From positions 124,001 through 188,000 of the forward strand of contig NZ_FMTM01000008.1 of assembly GCF_900099775.1 (NCBI RefSeq): 64,000 bases of DNA. Direction: 5' to 3'. Numbering within the stretch: position 1 is the first letter of the stretch; the number at the start of each line of letters is the position of its first letter. Both the position numbers and the translations under genes were made by a program. The notes under the pieces are model-generated. The model saw nothing but the letters and a program-made list of their open reading frames with translations. It searched no databases and was not told the origin of the DNA. Shown one piece after another: positions 16,766 through 25,725 of the stretch. The stretch is from Rhizobium mongolense subsp. loessense (GTDB taxonomy: Bacteria > Pseudomonadota > Alphaproteobacteria > Rhizobiales > Rhizobiaceae).

Positions 16766-17611
16766 TCATGATTGCCGCCCGCACCACGGCCTTGGAGTTC
16801 TCGGGCAGCCGCCTTTTTCACAGATAAAAGAAACAGCGAGACCCTCTGCAATCAAGATTTTGCCCACGTCTCGTCCTCCGACCTTCAAGACGCCGCAACT
16901 GCGTCCGTAATTGCATTCATCTGTTCCTTCGGTACCGGCTGGACAAGCACACGCCACCTTCGTGAGTTGCACGTTTGGCGAACTGACCAGCTCCTTCAGA
17001 CGCTCTCTTGCGCGATTGCCGAGTTCCCGTTCATATCGACATTGAGGGTCAAAGGTCTCAGGTGTGTTGAAGCCAACAAGGCGCGTTCCTGTCCGCTCTC
17101 CAGCGACGTGGACGGTATCGCCGTCCGTCACTGTGAACGATGACCGGACCTGCTCCGCCACATTCTGCGACTTGCCAGCAGTACCTAGAAAAAATTGCTT
17201 CGGTCCGGTCTCGAATACTGAGTACAGAAGTCCGACCATCGCGATCAGTGTAAAGATCACTGCATCTCGGGCAAATCTTCTGCCCCACCACCTGACCTTT
17301 CGCGGCAGGAAGGAATATTTGCGGTGTTGCAAGCGGCGTGGATATGCTCTTGCGCGGGATGCGGTCGTCGCTTCCTGACCTCGCGTTCCGCCTTGCCCGA
17401 GAATTTGATTGAGTTTCAGCAGTTGTTTAGCGCTCAGGCGCGTCCCGCCACCGTAGCTCTCCAGCCTGTGAAGCACGTCCGAGAGAAAACTCCGCTGCCA
17501 CGGACTGAGCGTCGCTTCGGCCAGTGCTGCGCGAATATTGGCTTTGAGCTGTTCCGTCTCGAAAAGCACGAACGCCGCACCGCTTGGTTTCGAGGGTGAG
17601 TGGCGCTGCAT
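16766..17611 (-). CDS. Thermonuclease-family (SNase-like) membrane-anchored protein
   Basis: The 281-residue product has a helical N-terminal region, a basic stretch, one membrane segment (FARDAVIFTLIAMVGLLYSV, about residues 113-132) and then a staphylococcal-nuclease-like OB domain: VTDGDTVHVAGERTGTRLVG, FNTPET, and GRDVGKILIAEGLAV, ending in a CPRTPRPWC tail typical of rhizobial members. The domain would face the periplasm. The start ATG (17611) abuts the stop codon of the upstream broken membrane-protein gene, suggesting an operon. Confidence 0.8.
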   Translation of the reverse strand: MQRHSPSKPSGAAFVLFETEQLKANIRAALAEATLSPWQRSFLSDVLHRLESYGGGTRLSAKQLLKLNQILGQGGTRGQEATTASRARAYPRRLQHRKYSFLPRKVRWWGRRFARDAVIFTLIAMVGLLYSVFETGPKQFFLGTAGKSQNVAEQVRSSFTVTDGDTVHVAGERTGTRLVGFNTPETFDPQCRYERELGNRARERLKELVSSPNVQLTKVACACPAGTEGTDECNYGRSCGVLKVGGRDVGKILIAEGLAVSFICEKGGCPRTPRPWCGRQS

Positions 17612-18103
17612 CTAGCAAGATGGCTCCACGCGCTGAGTGGATTTCTTATAGTGGACCCATATCGCACCAATGGAGCCAAGCATGGCGAAACAATACCATC
17701 CGAACATCAGGCCGAGCACCCACTGTTCCTCGCTATCGCGAAGTCCAAACCCGGTGGCGATCAAAACAACATGAGCAATAAGAAGGCCAACCGCAACGAA
17801 GATCACGAATACAACCCCCGTTAGTGGAATCGTTGTACGCAAAACAACCGCCGCTTCCAAGATGACGCTGCGCTCAGATAGGAAGCTGGTAAATGCGCGG
17901 TTACGAAATGAGCGGAGCCGATAGTCCAGATGTTCGAGGAGCGACGCCGAAGGCCTGCGTTCGTCAGTTTACAATCCCGTGGCAGCCGTGCCGACCGCCA
18001 CGCAAATAACCAACGCGACCTCGAAGCCGGATACCAAATCCAGCTGACCGATCTTTGACAAGCTAGCCCAGGCGTCCGAGGCATCGCGGAAGACGATTGC
18101 CAT
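17612..18103 (-). pseudogene. Small multi-pass membrane protein interrupted by one in-frame TAA
   Basis: From ATG 18103 to TAG 17612 the same frame reads a plausible 163-residue protein with a single TAA at 17971-17969 (codon 45). Before the stop is a membrane segment (LVSGFEVALVICVAVGTAAT); after it come a soluble stretch, SLLEHLDYRLRSFRNRAF, and two more membrane segments (IPLTGVVFVIFVAVGLLIAH and WVLGLMFGWYCFAMLGSIGA). Only the last 82 residues could start anew, from a TTG at 17860. The family is not recognised. It sits directly before the thermonuclease gene. Confidence 0.5.
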
Positions 18104-18115
18104 CATCCCAGGGGA

Positions 18116-18358
18116 TCATCGCGATTTAGGCTTTTCGCCAGTATGCCGCTTGAAAGTCCATTTCACGACGTAATCGCCGTTGCGCTTCATCTTGGTCTTC
18201 GTCTGCACGCGAAACGCTCCGCCTAATGCCAGCTCGGCGGCTTCGAAAGCCTGGCGAGCCTCGGCAAGCGCCTTGTGATAGGCGCTGTTGTCGCGCTTTG
18301 GGCTTTCGGCCACCGCCTTAAAAAGGGCAGTCAGTTCAGGCTTGTCTTCGTCCATCAA
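18116..18358 (-). CDS. Hypothetical protein, 80 aa
   Basis: A small charged protein with a helical N-terminal part (MMDEDKPELTALFKAVAESP and KALAEARQAFEAAELALGG) and a basic beta-like end (RVQTKTKMKRNGDYVVKWTF). Composition and codon use look genuine and the frame is intact. No family is recognised. It precedes the broken membrane-protein gene on the same strand by 12 bp and may belong to the same small operon. Confidence 0.55.
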   Translation of the reverse strand: MMDEDKPELTALFKAVAESPKRDNSAYHKALAEARQAFEAAELALGGAFRVQTKTKMKRNGDYVVKWTFKRHTGEKPKSR

Positions 18359-18500
18359 TTGATTTGTATCCTCTCGCAGGCGCGCATACCAAGTACCTCT
18401 ATTTCGAGACGTGGATCAGTGCGATATTTAGTTTTGTCATCCCAGCGACACGTTGAATGCGGCGCAGAACGAGGCCGCCGGCCATCATGCTCTCCGCGGA

Positions 18501-18903
18501 TCAGATCCCGGTCAAATGCCCGCACTCGAAGCGCCTGGCGCCGGCGGCTGAGATCATTGGCACGATGCTATTTATCCGCCGATCCATTTCCAGTTTCGGC
18601 TGCTTCAACAGATCAACTTGGTCTGCCAATGTAGCCAGACATAAACAGGCCTCTGCCGGTATCTCGGTTCTTTCAACTTTTCGGATGAGACCTAGAAGCG
18701 CCTGCAGCCCATTGCGGCCGATCCCCGCAACAATGCCGAACTCAGCAAGATGAGCGCGGACGGCATTGGTTGTCATCGTAAAAACTGAACAACATCGCGG
18801 CGCTTCAGTTGTCGGCGAACGACGATCAGGCCGGTTGCCGGAAGGGCGTGCACCTGGAACACCACTTAGCAATGTCGAGTCCAATCGTGGTAGTTTCTTC
18901 CAT
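18501..18903 (-). mobile_element. IS110-family transposase remnant (N-terminal and linker parts)
   Basis: From ATG 18903 the minus strand reads METTT-like then TIGLDIAK, the typical IS110 start. After a 1-base loss the next frame gives VFQVHALPATGLIVVRRQLK and RRDVVQFL. About 100 codons are then missing, and the frame resumes at NAVRAHLAEFGIVAGIGRNG, LLGLIRKVER and CLATLADQVDLL, the linker region of the same family. The C-terminal transposase_20 domain is absent. The copy is dead. No terminal repeats were found. Confidence 0.75.
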
Positions 18904-19018
18904 CGATGGCTCCTCCCATGCGGTTCCTGACAACACCGCGATCATGGCACATCGTCATGCCGGCGGAGGAGCCGTCCACAGCACTAAGAGCGGTCAGTAA
19001 CGCGGAAGCGGCATCCGA

Positions 19019-19471
19019 TCATAGCCAAATCGCCGTTTCTTCCTTGGCGGTTCGGATAATCATCATGGTGAAGAAGCGGGCAACGTTGGTCTGGTCGCGA
19101 AACAGCCTCTCGCAGAGGGCGTCGAATTCTTCCATGTCGCGCAGGCGCAGCATGAGAACGACGTCGGTTTCGCCCGTCACGGCATAGGCCTGTGAAACGG
19201 CCTCTTCGGCAACCGCGATTTTCAGAAAGCGGCGCATATGCTGCTCGCCGTGCAGCTTCAACTCGACCGTAATCAGGGCCTTGATCCTGCGTTCGGCCTT
19301 GGTGGGATTGAGGATCGCGACAATTCTGTCGATGATGCCTGATTTGTGCAGTCGCTGCACACGGCGCAGACAACTGGAGGGCGACAGGCCCACTTCCTCG
19401 GCTATGTCGACATTGGTGCGCGAGGCGTCGCGCTGCATCAGATTCAAAAGCTTCCGGTCGATCCGATCCAT
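19019..19471 (-). CDS. Lrp/AsnC family transcriptional regulator
   Basis: A 150-residue feast/famine regulator. It has an N-terminal winged helix (LDRKLL-like start MDRIDRKLLNLMQRDASRTN, recognition region VGLSPSSCLRRVQRLHKSGI) and a C-terminal RAM/ligand domain (VSQAYAVTGETDVVLMLRLR). It is divergent from the adjacent permease gene, with 120 bp between the two starts, so it probably controls that gene and itself in response to a small ligand, perhaps an amino acid. Confidence 0.93.
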   Translation of the reverse strand: MDRIDRKLLNLMQRDASRTNVDIAEEVGLSPSSCLRRVQRLHKSGIIDRIVAILNPTKAERRIKALITVELKLHGEQHMRRFLKIAVAEEAVSQAYAVTGETDVVLMLRLRDMEEFDALCERLFRDQTNVARFFTMMIIRTAKEETAIWL

Positions 19472-19591
19472 TCTCTCAGACTATCCGTCAATCACGCCTT
19501 TGCAATAAAATTGCACAGATCTGCAATCTTTGACCACAAATTCGAAGCGGCCGGGCCTAGCAGATTGAGGCTACTGTACCGGAGGTCTCGT

Positions 19592-20569
19592 ATGTCGTTC
19601 TTAATGCCCATTTTACGCCAAACCCGCGAAACACTCGAAATTTACTGGGTGCTTGTCCGGATCATGGTTCCCATCACGCTGCTGACGGAGTTGTTGGCGA
19701 GGATGGGAGTGATCAAGGCCGTGGCGCCCGCGTTTGCGCCCGTCATGGACCTCGTTGGCCTGCCCCCGGAACTTGGGCTGGCTTGGCTGACGGGAATGCT
19801 CGTCGGAATATGGGGCGCCATCCCGCTCATTTTTACGCTGGTTCCCACATCCTCGCTGAGCGTGGCGGACATCACGGTTTTCTCGGCGCTGGTACTATTC
19901 GCGCATGGCCTGCCGATCGAGCAGAAGATCATTCAGAAGGCGGGACCGGGGATGATCGCAACGACGCTGCTGCGCATCTTGGGCGGCTTGCTCTACGCCT
20001 TTCTCCTGCATCATGTTCTGGTGGCCACGGGGTGGTTGTCGGCTCCCGCCAATCCGACCTGGATCCCGATGAGTGCCACGGTCGGTTGGGCCGCGTACGT
20101 CCTTGCTCTCGGCGAGACCATGATCTGGATGCTTGCAATCCTTGTCGTTCTGTCCTGGAGCCTTGAGCTCCTGCGCGCGACCGGGCTGCTGGAACTGATG
20201 ATGAAGGCTCTGTCGCCCATATTACGCCTTGCCAGCATCCGCGGCGAAGCAGAGCAGCTCACCGCTGTCGGATTGTTCCTAGGGATTTCCTACGGTGCCG
20301 GTCTTCTGATCCGCGAGGCGCGGTCTGGCGCAATATCACCGCGCCAGGTCTTTCTGTCATGCGTGTTCATGGGCTTCGCACATAGCGTGATTGAGGACAC
20401 GATCTTGGTGATCTCGCTTGGCGCTGATGTCTACGGCGTTCTTGGCGGTCGTCTGGCCTTCGCCGTAGCGGCAACCGCAGCGATTGGCGCGCTGCTTGGC
20501 CGCCTGTCTGATGAGACATTCTTTGCGCAAATATTCCGGCTGCCACATGCCCAGTCGGAAAGCGGCTAA
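19592..20569 (+). CDS. Nucleoside-recognition (Gate) domain membrane protein
   Basis: A 325-residue integral membrane protein with about 8-9 hydrophobic segments and two Gate-type repeats, seen at VRIMVPITLLTELLARMGVI and again at LTAVGLFLGISYGAGLLIRE. The Gate domain occurs in nucleoside transporters, SpoIIIAA/spore maturation proteins and FeoB. GGAGGTCTC before ATG 19592 fixes the start; the frame is open upstream but without support. Divergent from an Lrp gene, which likely regulates it. The cargo is unknown. Confidence 0.82.
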   Translation: MSFLMPILRQTRETLEIYWVLVRIMVPITLLTELLARMGVIKAVAPAFAPVMDLVGLPPELGLAWLTGMLVGIWGAIPLIFTLVPTSSLSVADITVFSALVLFAHGLPIEQKIIQKAGPGMIATTLLRILGGLLYAFLLHHVLVATGWLSAPANPTWIPMSATVGWAAYVLALGETMIWMLAILVVLSWSLELLRATGLLELMMKALSPILRLASIRGEAEQLTAVGLFLGISYGAGLLIREARSGAISPRQVFLSCVFMGFAHSVIEDTILVISLGADVYGVLGGRLAFAVAATAAIGALLGRLSDETFFAQIFRLPHAQSESG

Positions 20570-20948
20570 GCTATTGCGTGCCGCGACGGCTTTAGGGCCG
20601 ACAGCGGCCCGAATGCGGACCTAGCGGTCATTACGACAGAACCGCATTTACATTTTCTGGCCGACTTGGGCTGGCCGGTGCCCCTGGCTTTCTCGGTGCC
20701 AGAAACCGCGCCGGAAGTACCATGGCGATCGCGCATGTTGCCTTGTATGCGCCAGCCATTGCGACCGTTGCAGAATTTCCTATTCTGCGATGTCGCAACA
20801 GTCAGGAAAACAAGTGCCGTTTTAATCGGGACTTCTGCGAAAGGTCATTGACCGCCTTCGGCCTTACGGACACTCAGCACAGTCAGCCGTCACCGTGGTC
20901 TTAATTTCGGCGAAAGGTCTCGAAGCTCCGTAGCCGTCAAAGTCAGGG
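20570..20948. other. Gene-free stretch after the permease
   Basis: About 380 bp with only short frames (20666-20851 and 20722-20904) of low coding quality. Two loosely similar strings, CTGCGAAAGGTCATTGACC and CGGCGAAAGGTCTCGAAG, occur 70 bp apart; they could be remnants of a decayed repeat. No RNA gene or terminator was recognised. Confidence 0.4.
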
Positions 20949-21611
20949 ATGAATAATATGGCCACCTTTATCCTTATACCCGGAGGCTGGCAGGGCGGTT
21001 GGGTCTACCAAAAGGTAGCAGATATACTCACTGCGCACGGACACAAAGCCTTACCGATCACTCTTTCGGGGCTCGGCGATGCTCCTGCCCCGACGGCCAA
21101 TCTTGAAGATCACATAGATGAGGTCGTTAGCGTTGTGAAGTCGAATCGCGACGACCTGGTCATTGTTGGACAATCCTACGGCGGGATGGTCGTCAGCGGC
21201 GCAGCCGACGCTGCGCCATCGCAAATCCGGGCGTTGGTCTACGTAGACGCCTATGTGCCTGACTCCGGTGACTCTGTCTGGTCCCTGACGACGCCTCGTT
21301 TTCGAGATGTCTTCGTCGCGGGCGCGAAGGCAGACGGACTAACTTGCGCGCCGCCTCCCAATCTTGACCCTCGATGCCGACCGCATCCGATTGGGACGTT
21401 TCTCCAATCAATCAATCTCACCGGACGTTGGCGTGAAGTGCCGCGCAAGACCTTCATCGGCGCATTTGGATGGGAAGGAAGTCCGTTCCTTGACCTTTAT
21501 CAACGCTTAAACGGCGAGCCGGAGTGGTCGACCTTTGCCATCGATTGCGGGCACAATGTAGCACGGCTGAAGCCCGAGGCTCTGACCGAGATATTGCTAG
21601 CTCAGGTTTGA
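20949..21611 (+). CDS. Alpha/beta hydrolase
   Basis: A 220-residue alpha/beta hydrolase resembling esterase/salicylate-esterase-like (hydroxynitrile lyase-type) enzymes. It starts with FILIPGGWQGGWVYQ, has the nucleophile elbow GQSYGGM with Ser76, and a catalytic histidine in CGHNVARLKPEAL near the end. An alternative start is MATFILIPGG at 20958. It stands alone in the accessory zone. The substrate is unknown. Confidence 0.85.
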   Translation: MNNMATFILIPGGWQGGWVYQKVADILTAHGHKALPITLSGLGDAPAPTANLEDHIDEVVSVVKSNRDDLVIVGQSYGGMVVSGAADAAPSQIRALVYVDAYVPDSGDSVWSLTTPRFRDVFVAGAKADGLTCAPPPNLDPRCRPHPIGTFLQSINLTGRWREVPRKTFIGAFGWEGSPFLDLYQRLNGEPEWSTFAIDCGHNVARLKPEALTEILLAQV

Positions 21612-21839
21612 CCAACCAACGACTGCAAGTCCCTCTCAACTTCTAAAGCCTGTCAAAGATTGGCTGTTTGCCGGATCGGATACAGGCGGCAAGCGCCGCA
21701 GTCATCCTATCACTCGTCGAATCCGCGAACCTCGACACTCTAGATCCGGAAGCCTAACTTCGCTGCGTTCTCACGCGCATTGCCTGCAATCAGCCGCCTG
21801 GTTGGAGGCTTGCCGCATTTCGAATGCAGGCAGCTACAG

Positions 21840-22079
21840 CTATTTGTCAGGATCCCGGGTCCGGAAAGCGCGCCAGGCTGAGATGATTGCAAGCAACAAG
21901 AACAACCCTGCAAAACCAGCCCACAGAGAACCGCCTTGCGTTAGATTGTCGCCGTCGGGAGTGAGACAGCTGGACAACGCTTGGGATATGCAATCTCGAA
22001 ACTTCCAGTACCTTTCATAGAATAACCATCCAAAACAAATCGACCCAAACGTCAAAACTAATACTGAAACATACTTCAT
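21840..22079 (-). CDS. Small two-helix membrane protein
   Basis: A 79-residue protein with two hydrophobic segments (VSVLVLTFGSICFGWLFYE and LWAGFAGLFLLLAIISAWRA) separated by a polar loop with two cysteines (RDCISQALSSCL), and a charged end. AGCAGGAACAAA precedes the ATG. No family recognised. It could be a signal-anchored small protein typical of accessory regions. Confidence 0.55.
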   Translation of the reverse strand: MKYVSVLVLTFGSICFGWLFYERYWKFRDCISQALSSCLTPDGDNLTQGGSLWAGFAGLFLLLAIISAWRAFRTRDPDK

Positions 22080-22454
22080 TTTGTTCCTGCTATAACCTTG
22101 TCCCGCCGACTAGGGAAAGGCCACCCGTTTGAACTCGATTCAAGCGACAGGCTTTAGATCTACTGGTTTCACCCATGTCGTTGTCGGAAAATCGCTGCAT
22201 ACTTTTGCGGTCTTAAGTGGCAAGCGCAACGGTAACTTTAGCGTTCGATGAATCCTCGCAACATTTGGCTGTGAACGCGTCGAGCTCAGAAAAGCGAGTT
22301 CAGGAGGACTTCCTCCGTTTTTCCCCTGCATTGAAAGTCCGTCAACAGGGGCATATTTGTCGCACGGCGGCATGGACATAGCCGGGGACACGGAGGATGG
22401 CTGACGTTTTGATGCGGAAGCGAGAATTGATGGTCGGCGTGGCCGCGGTCGCGC
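22080..22454. other. Gene-free stretch before the DUF6892-like gene
   Basis: About 375 bp. A plus-strand frame from ATG 22397 encodes 25 residues that look like a signal peptide or membrane segment (MRKRELMVGVAAVALAG) but runs out of frame with the large gene that follows. A long minus-strand frame (22140-22925) is antisense to that gene and is not credited. Confidence 0.4.
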
Positions 22455-23441
22455 TTGCAGGCATTCATGGAGGGCGGCGGCAAGATCGACCTGCTCGAAA
22501 ACAGCCACGGCTTCGTCGTATGGATCGATCGGAACGGGCTGATCGGCATGCTCGACTACGACCATCGCTTCCGGCACCCGGTCGGCGAGATCACCATGGG
22601 AATGACGATCGAGCAGCTGCGCGCCGCCATGCCGTCTCTCGAAATCGGAGACGACGATCCATTGATGCGAGGCGTGCGCATGGGCGTGCGACAGCTTCCC
22701 GAGGGCTACACTCAACGTGTCCGCCTCACCCTCGAGGCCGTCAACGAAATCGGCTTCTCCAACCCTGCGGCGCAATATCCGGAACCGACAGAACCATCCT
22801 ATCCGGTGGCCGTGGGCATGGCCGGAGCGCCATTTACGGACCCAAATCTCAAACTCGTCGTGCTGTCTTCGCTTCTCGACGCGAAGCAGATCGATCTCGG
22901 CACTCCAGCGCAGCTCGCGACCCACGTCCTGGGCCGAGCCGTCGATCTCGAGGACGAAGGCTACGAAATCATTCCCGCGGCCCAGGACTACCTGGAGCGA
23001 TATCCGCTGACCAACGAGCTTCTCGCTGCCGTGCAGGAGATCGAATTCGACGGCGGAGGAACCGCCTATCCGTTTGTCTGGTATTTCTGGGACGGCGAGG
23101 ACGATGTCTTCGACGTGAAGGACCTGTCGGGGATCGAGCTTTGCAGGAATCTCAATCGCTTTTCTGCGATCTCCATGATCGAGAGCGTCGACGTGCGCTC
23201 CCTTCTGTCATGCCAGAGACTGGAATACCTGAGGCTTAGTACCGGGATAGACCACATCGAAGCTCTGCTCGACTTGCCGGCGCTGAAAGAAGTGAGAGTT
23301 CTCGACGACGGGATTTATGATGAGGTCACGACGGCCGGCACGTCGGCCAGGCGTATCTTCGATACACTCAAGGATCGCGGCGTCTGTGTGTGGGTACACT
23401 GGGTCTCTGCCACGGAGCCCACCCCACCCGCTTTCGAATGA
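22455..23441 (+). CDS. DUF6892-like domain protein of unknown function
   Basis: A protein of about 328 residues with an acidic, soluble composition. The N-terminal part reads HGFVVWIDRNGLIGMLDYDH and MGMTIEQLRAAMPSLEIGDD; the C-terminal part (about 120-300) reads NLKLVVLSSLLDAKQIDLG, YEIIPAAQDYLERYPLTNEL, and a leucine-rich-repeat-like end (LEYLRLSTGIDHIEALLDLP). I think the latter is DUF6892; this is by eye. The start is uncertain: TTG 22455 or ATG 22467, neither with a clear ribosome site, so the N-terminus may be truncated. Confidence 0.65.
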   Translation: MQAFMEGGGKIDLLENSHGFVVWIDRNGLIGMLDYDHRFRHPVGEITMGMTIEQLRAAMPSLEIGDDDPLMRGVRMGVRQLPEGYTQRVRLTLEAVNEIGFSNPAAQYPEPTEPSYPVAVGMAGAPFTDPNLKLVVLSSLLDAKQIDLGTPAQLATHVLGRAVDLEDEGYEIIPAAQDYLERYPLTNELLAAVQEIEFDGGGTAYPFVWYFWDGEDDVFDVKDLSGIELCRNLNRFSAISMIESVDVRSLLSCQRLEYLRLSTGIDHIEALLDLPALKEVRVLDDGIYDEVTTAGTSARRIFDTLKDRGVCVWVHWVSATEPTPPAFE

Positions 23442-23872
23442 TCTAATTTAAAACATGGAGCGGCCGGGTATCCAATTCATGTAAAGGGCCATGTCGCGCT
23501 CCTTGCATCGCCCGCTTGTTGAGTAATGGCTCTTTCGAATATCCGAGACTAGGTCTGTAGGCTGTCCGATGAATGTCAACCGTCGTCTCACCTTCCCATT
23601 CAAGCATTTGACTGGCTAGCATGGTCTACGATCGCAGCGAACTTGAGGGGCGGAGGCTTCAAGCCTCCTGTTGAGCTCGGTTCTGCGGGTATGCCTACGA
23701 GACCTCTGTCAACCTGGAATTAAGAGATCGTCTTTCTGCTTCAGGTGACGTGTCCATCTTGCGCGCTAACACTGCTTGGAGGCACCGTCGCGGTAGACGT
23801 TCATGCTGCCACCCCGAACGGCACGACTCTTGCACAGTTACCAATGTGTTTGCGGCTAGGAGTTCAAGTGTA
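23442..23872. other. Gene-free stretch between the DUF6892-like and DUF982 genes
   Basis: About 430 bp with no credible frame. It contains a tight palindrome GGAGGCTTCAAGCCTCC at about 23651-23667, which could form a small hairpin. Nothing else was recognised. Confidence 0.4.
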
Positions 23873-24343
23873 ATGAACTGGCACAAATTCGGAGCGTTCG
23901 CGCCGCTGATGTTGGTGATGAATGGTTCTGAAAAATACAGGTTGGTGAAGTCGGTGGGCGACGCTGCAGAAGCCCTGTTCGCATCGTGGCCCCTAGACGA
24001 TGGCGAGGAATACCTCGTGGCCGTTAAGACGTGTTTGGAGGCATTGGACGGCACGACGTCGCCGGCAGAGGCGAGATCTGCACTCATCCAAGCGGCCGAG
24101 GAAGCTGGCATTCCGGTGATCACTGTCGTTCACTGTGGGTCGCAGGAACAAACCAACACTGGAATGGTTCGGGGTCATAGAAGGGAGACCTCCATGACCA
24201 TCATTCCGCCTGAGCCGACGCCAAGCCCCAAGCCTGGGCCGGTTCCTGATCCGCCCATCGAAGAGCCGATTCCGGATTTGCCGCCGGAAGAAGTTCCGAA
24301 TCCAACCCCGCCTCCAAAAGAGTTTCCGCCGACGATGAAGTGA
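23873..24343 (+). CDS. DUF982 domain protein continuing into a proline-rich tail
   Basis: Residues 1-82 form a DUF982 domain (LVKSVGDAAEALFASWPLDD, ARSALIQAAEEAGIPV), a small family abundant in rhizobia with unknown function. The frame then runs on without a stop through a 24-residue linker into MTIIPPEPTPSPKPGPVPD, a 49-residue proline-rich sequence. That second part has its own ATG (24194) with GGGAGACCTCC just before it, so it is probably a separate gene that has been joined to the DUF982 gene by loss of a stop codon. AGGAGTTCAAG precedes ATG 23873. Confidence 0.65.
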   Translation: MNWHKFGAFAPLMLVMNGSEKYRLVKSVGDAAEALFASWPLDDGEEYLVAVKTCLEALDGTTSPAEARSALIQAAEEAGIPVITVVHCGSQEQTNTGMVRGHRRETSMTIIPPEPTPSPKPGPVPDPPIEEPIPDLPPEEVPNPTPPPKEFPPTMK

Positions 24344-24502
24344 GTTCAAGCGCTCCCCCATGCCGCGTTCCGCTGCGGCAGGAGCGCCATGAACCCGGCT
24401 TGGCTCGTCAGCCTCGTGCATTATGATCTGGGATATATCGACCTTGAGCAGAGAACCTTGCAAACCATCGACAACCCGTTCGGCACGAGGTTGTCACCCA
24501 TG

Positions 24503-25380
24503 TGTTAGACCGTATGTTCGTGGGAGGTAGCCCGCCCCCGCGGTAAGCTGTGTCGGGGGTTGCTCTGGATAGGCCGGAGCCTTGCCCCACGCTTAGCGAG
24601 GGCGAACCATGAAAGATGATAGCGTAATTTTCATCGGCCTGGATTACATCCAAGCTGAAGATATCGGAGGCCATTGCCTACCACATCCTGTTGGCGGAAT
24701 ATTGCCAGGCCATCGAGGATGCTGGCGTGCGTCTGAACAGGCTGACCAAGCTGGTCGTCGAAACCGCGGCATCCTGGTCGATGGCTCCGGTTGTGGCCGC
24801 CTACCAGGCAATGCGCGGTGTTGCATTCATGACCGCGGTCAGCTTCGTCGTCGAAATCGGCGATGTCAGGCGCTTTGAAAATCCCCGTCAGTTGATGGCC
24901 TATCTGGGTCTTGTGCCGTCGGAACACTCGACCGGCGAACGGGTCAAGCGTGCTGGGATCACCAAGGCGGGCAACATACGGGCGCGTCGGGTCCTCATTG
25001 AAGGGGCCTGGACACATCGCTTCCCGGCCCGTGTAGGCCCGACGATCCAAGCACGGCTGGAGGGCCTGCCAAGGACTGTCCGCGAGATTGCCTGGAAAGG
25101 CCAGGTGAGGCTTTGCGCTCGCTATCGCAAGCTGATGGCGGCAGGCAAGCCGAAGGTCGTCGCGGTCACCGCCATTGCGCGGGAAATGGCAGCGTTCCTA
25201 TGGGCGATCGGGCAGGAGGTTGTTCCCACAGCAAAAATCTAAAGCCAATCGTCGGCGCAATGCGCGACAAACCAGTCAAGACGCAAACATCTGCTGTTGA
25301 ACAAAGATGGAGACAGGGCTCCGGTGGCGAACCCTCGTCGTACCTATGTGGCGGATAATTCCACGCCCGATGTTAGACCG
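24503..25380 (+). mobile_element. Decayed IS110-type insertion element
   Basis: A remnant transposase gene (24609-25242) lies between two copies of the 10-mer TGTTAGACCG, at 24503-24512 and 25371-25380, each followed within 15 bp by AGGTAGCCC. These may mark the element's ends or a duplicated target. IS110 elements normally lack terminal inverted repeats, which fits. The limits are provisional. Confidence 0.5.
24609..25242 (+). pseudogene. IS110-family transposase, internally deleted and frameshifted
   Basis: ATG 24609 gives MKDDSVIFIGLDY, an IS110 start with the DEDD-type first aspartate (GLD). After a frameshift near 24645 the next frame reads KLKISEAIAYHILLAEYCQA and then the whole C-terminal transposase_20 domain (FMTAVSFVVEIGDVRRFENP, LMAYLGLVPSEHSTGERVKR, GNIRARRVLIEGAW) to the stop at 25242. 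About 150 central codons, including the other catalytic acids, are missing, so it cannot be active. Confidence 0.8.
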
Positions 25381-25599
25381 AGGTAGCCCCAGACGAACAC
25401 ACGGAAATGCGGTATCCGGCCCGCGCATAAGAGTATGCCAGCCGTCGTCGAAACGCCCTGTCTCCTGCTTTGTTCAACAGCTTCACGCATGTGCTTTCGT
25501 CCTCAAAGCCGGAAAGGAAAAATTATGGCTAAGAAGCTTGCAAACGAACATAAGAGGTACGTTTTGTTACCTATGTCTCCGGTATGGACAATAAAAGAT
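25243..25599. other. Stretch between the IS110 remnant and tRNA-Arg
   Basis: Contains the right end of the IS remnant and no clear gene. A short frame at 25525-25641 has GGAAAGGAAA before its ATG but runs into the tRNA-Arg gene and ends inside it, so it is not credited. This lies on the 3' side of the tRNA, where integrative elements insert. Confidence 0.45.
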
Positions 25600-25676
<77 letters not shown>

Positions 25677-25725
25677 ATCCGGCCGCTGCGTCCGTGCAGC
25701 GGTGAGAGGCGACATGCCTGAGCGC

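Noticed and set aside
22140..22925. Open frame of 261 codons on the minus strand
   Set aside because: It overlaps the start of the DUF6892-like gene on the other strand; its residues are a typical antisense mixture (His/Arg/Val).
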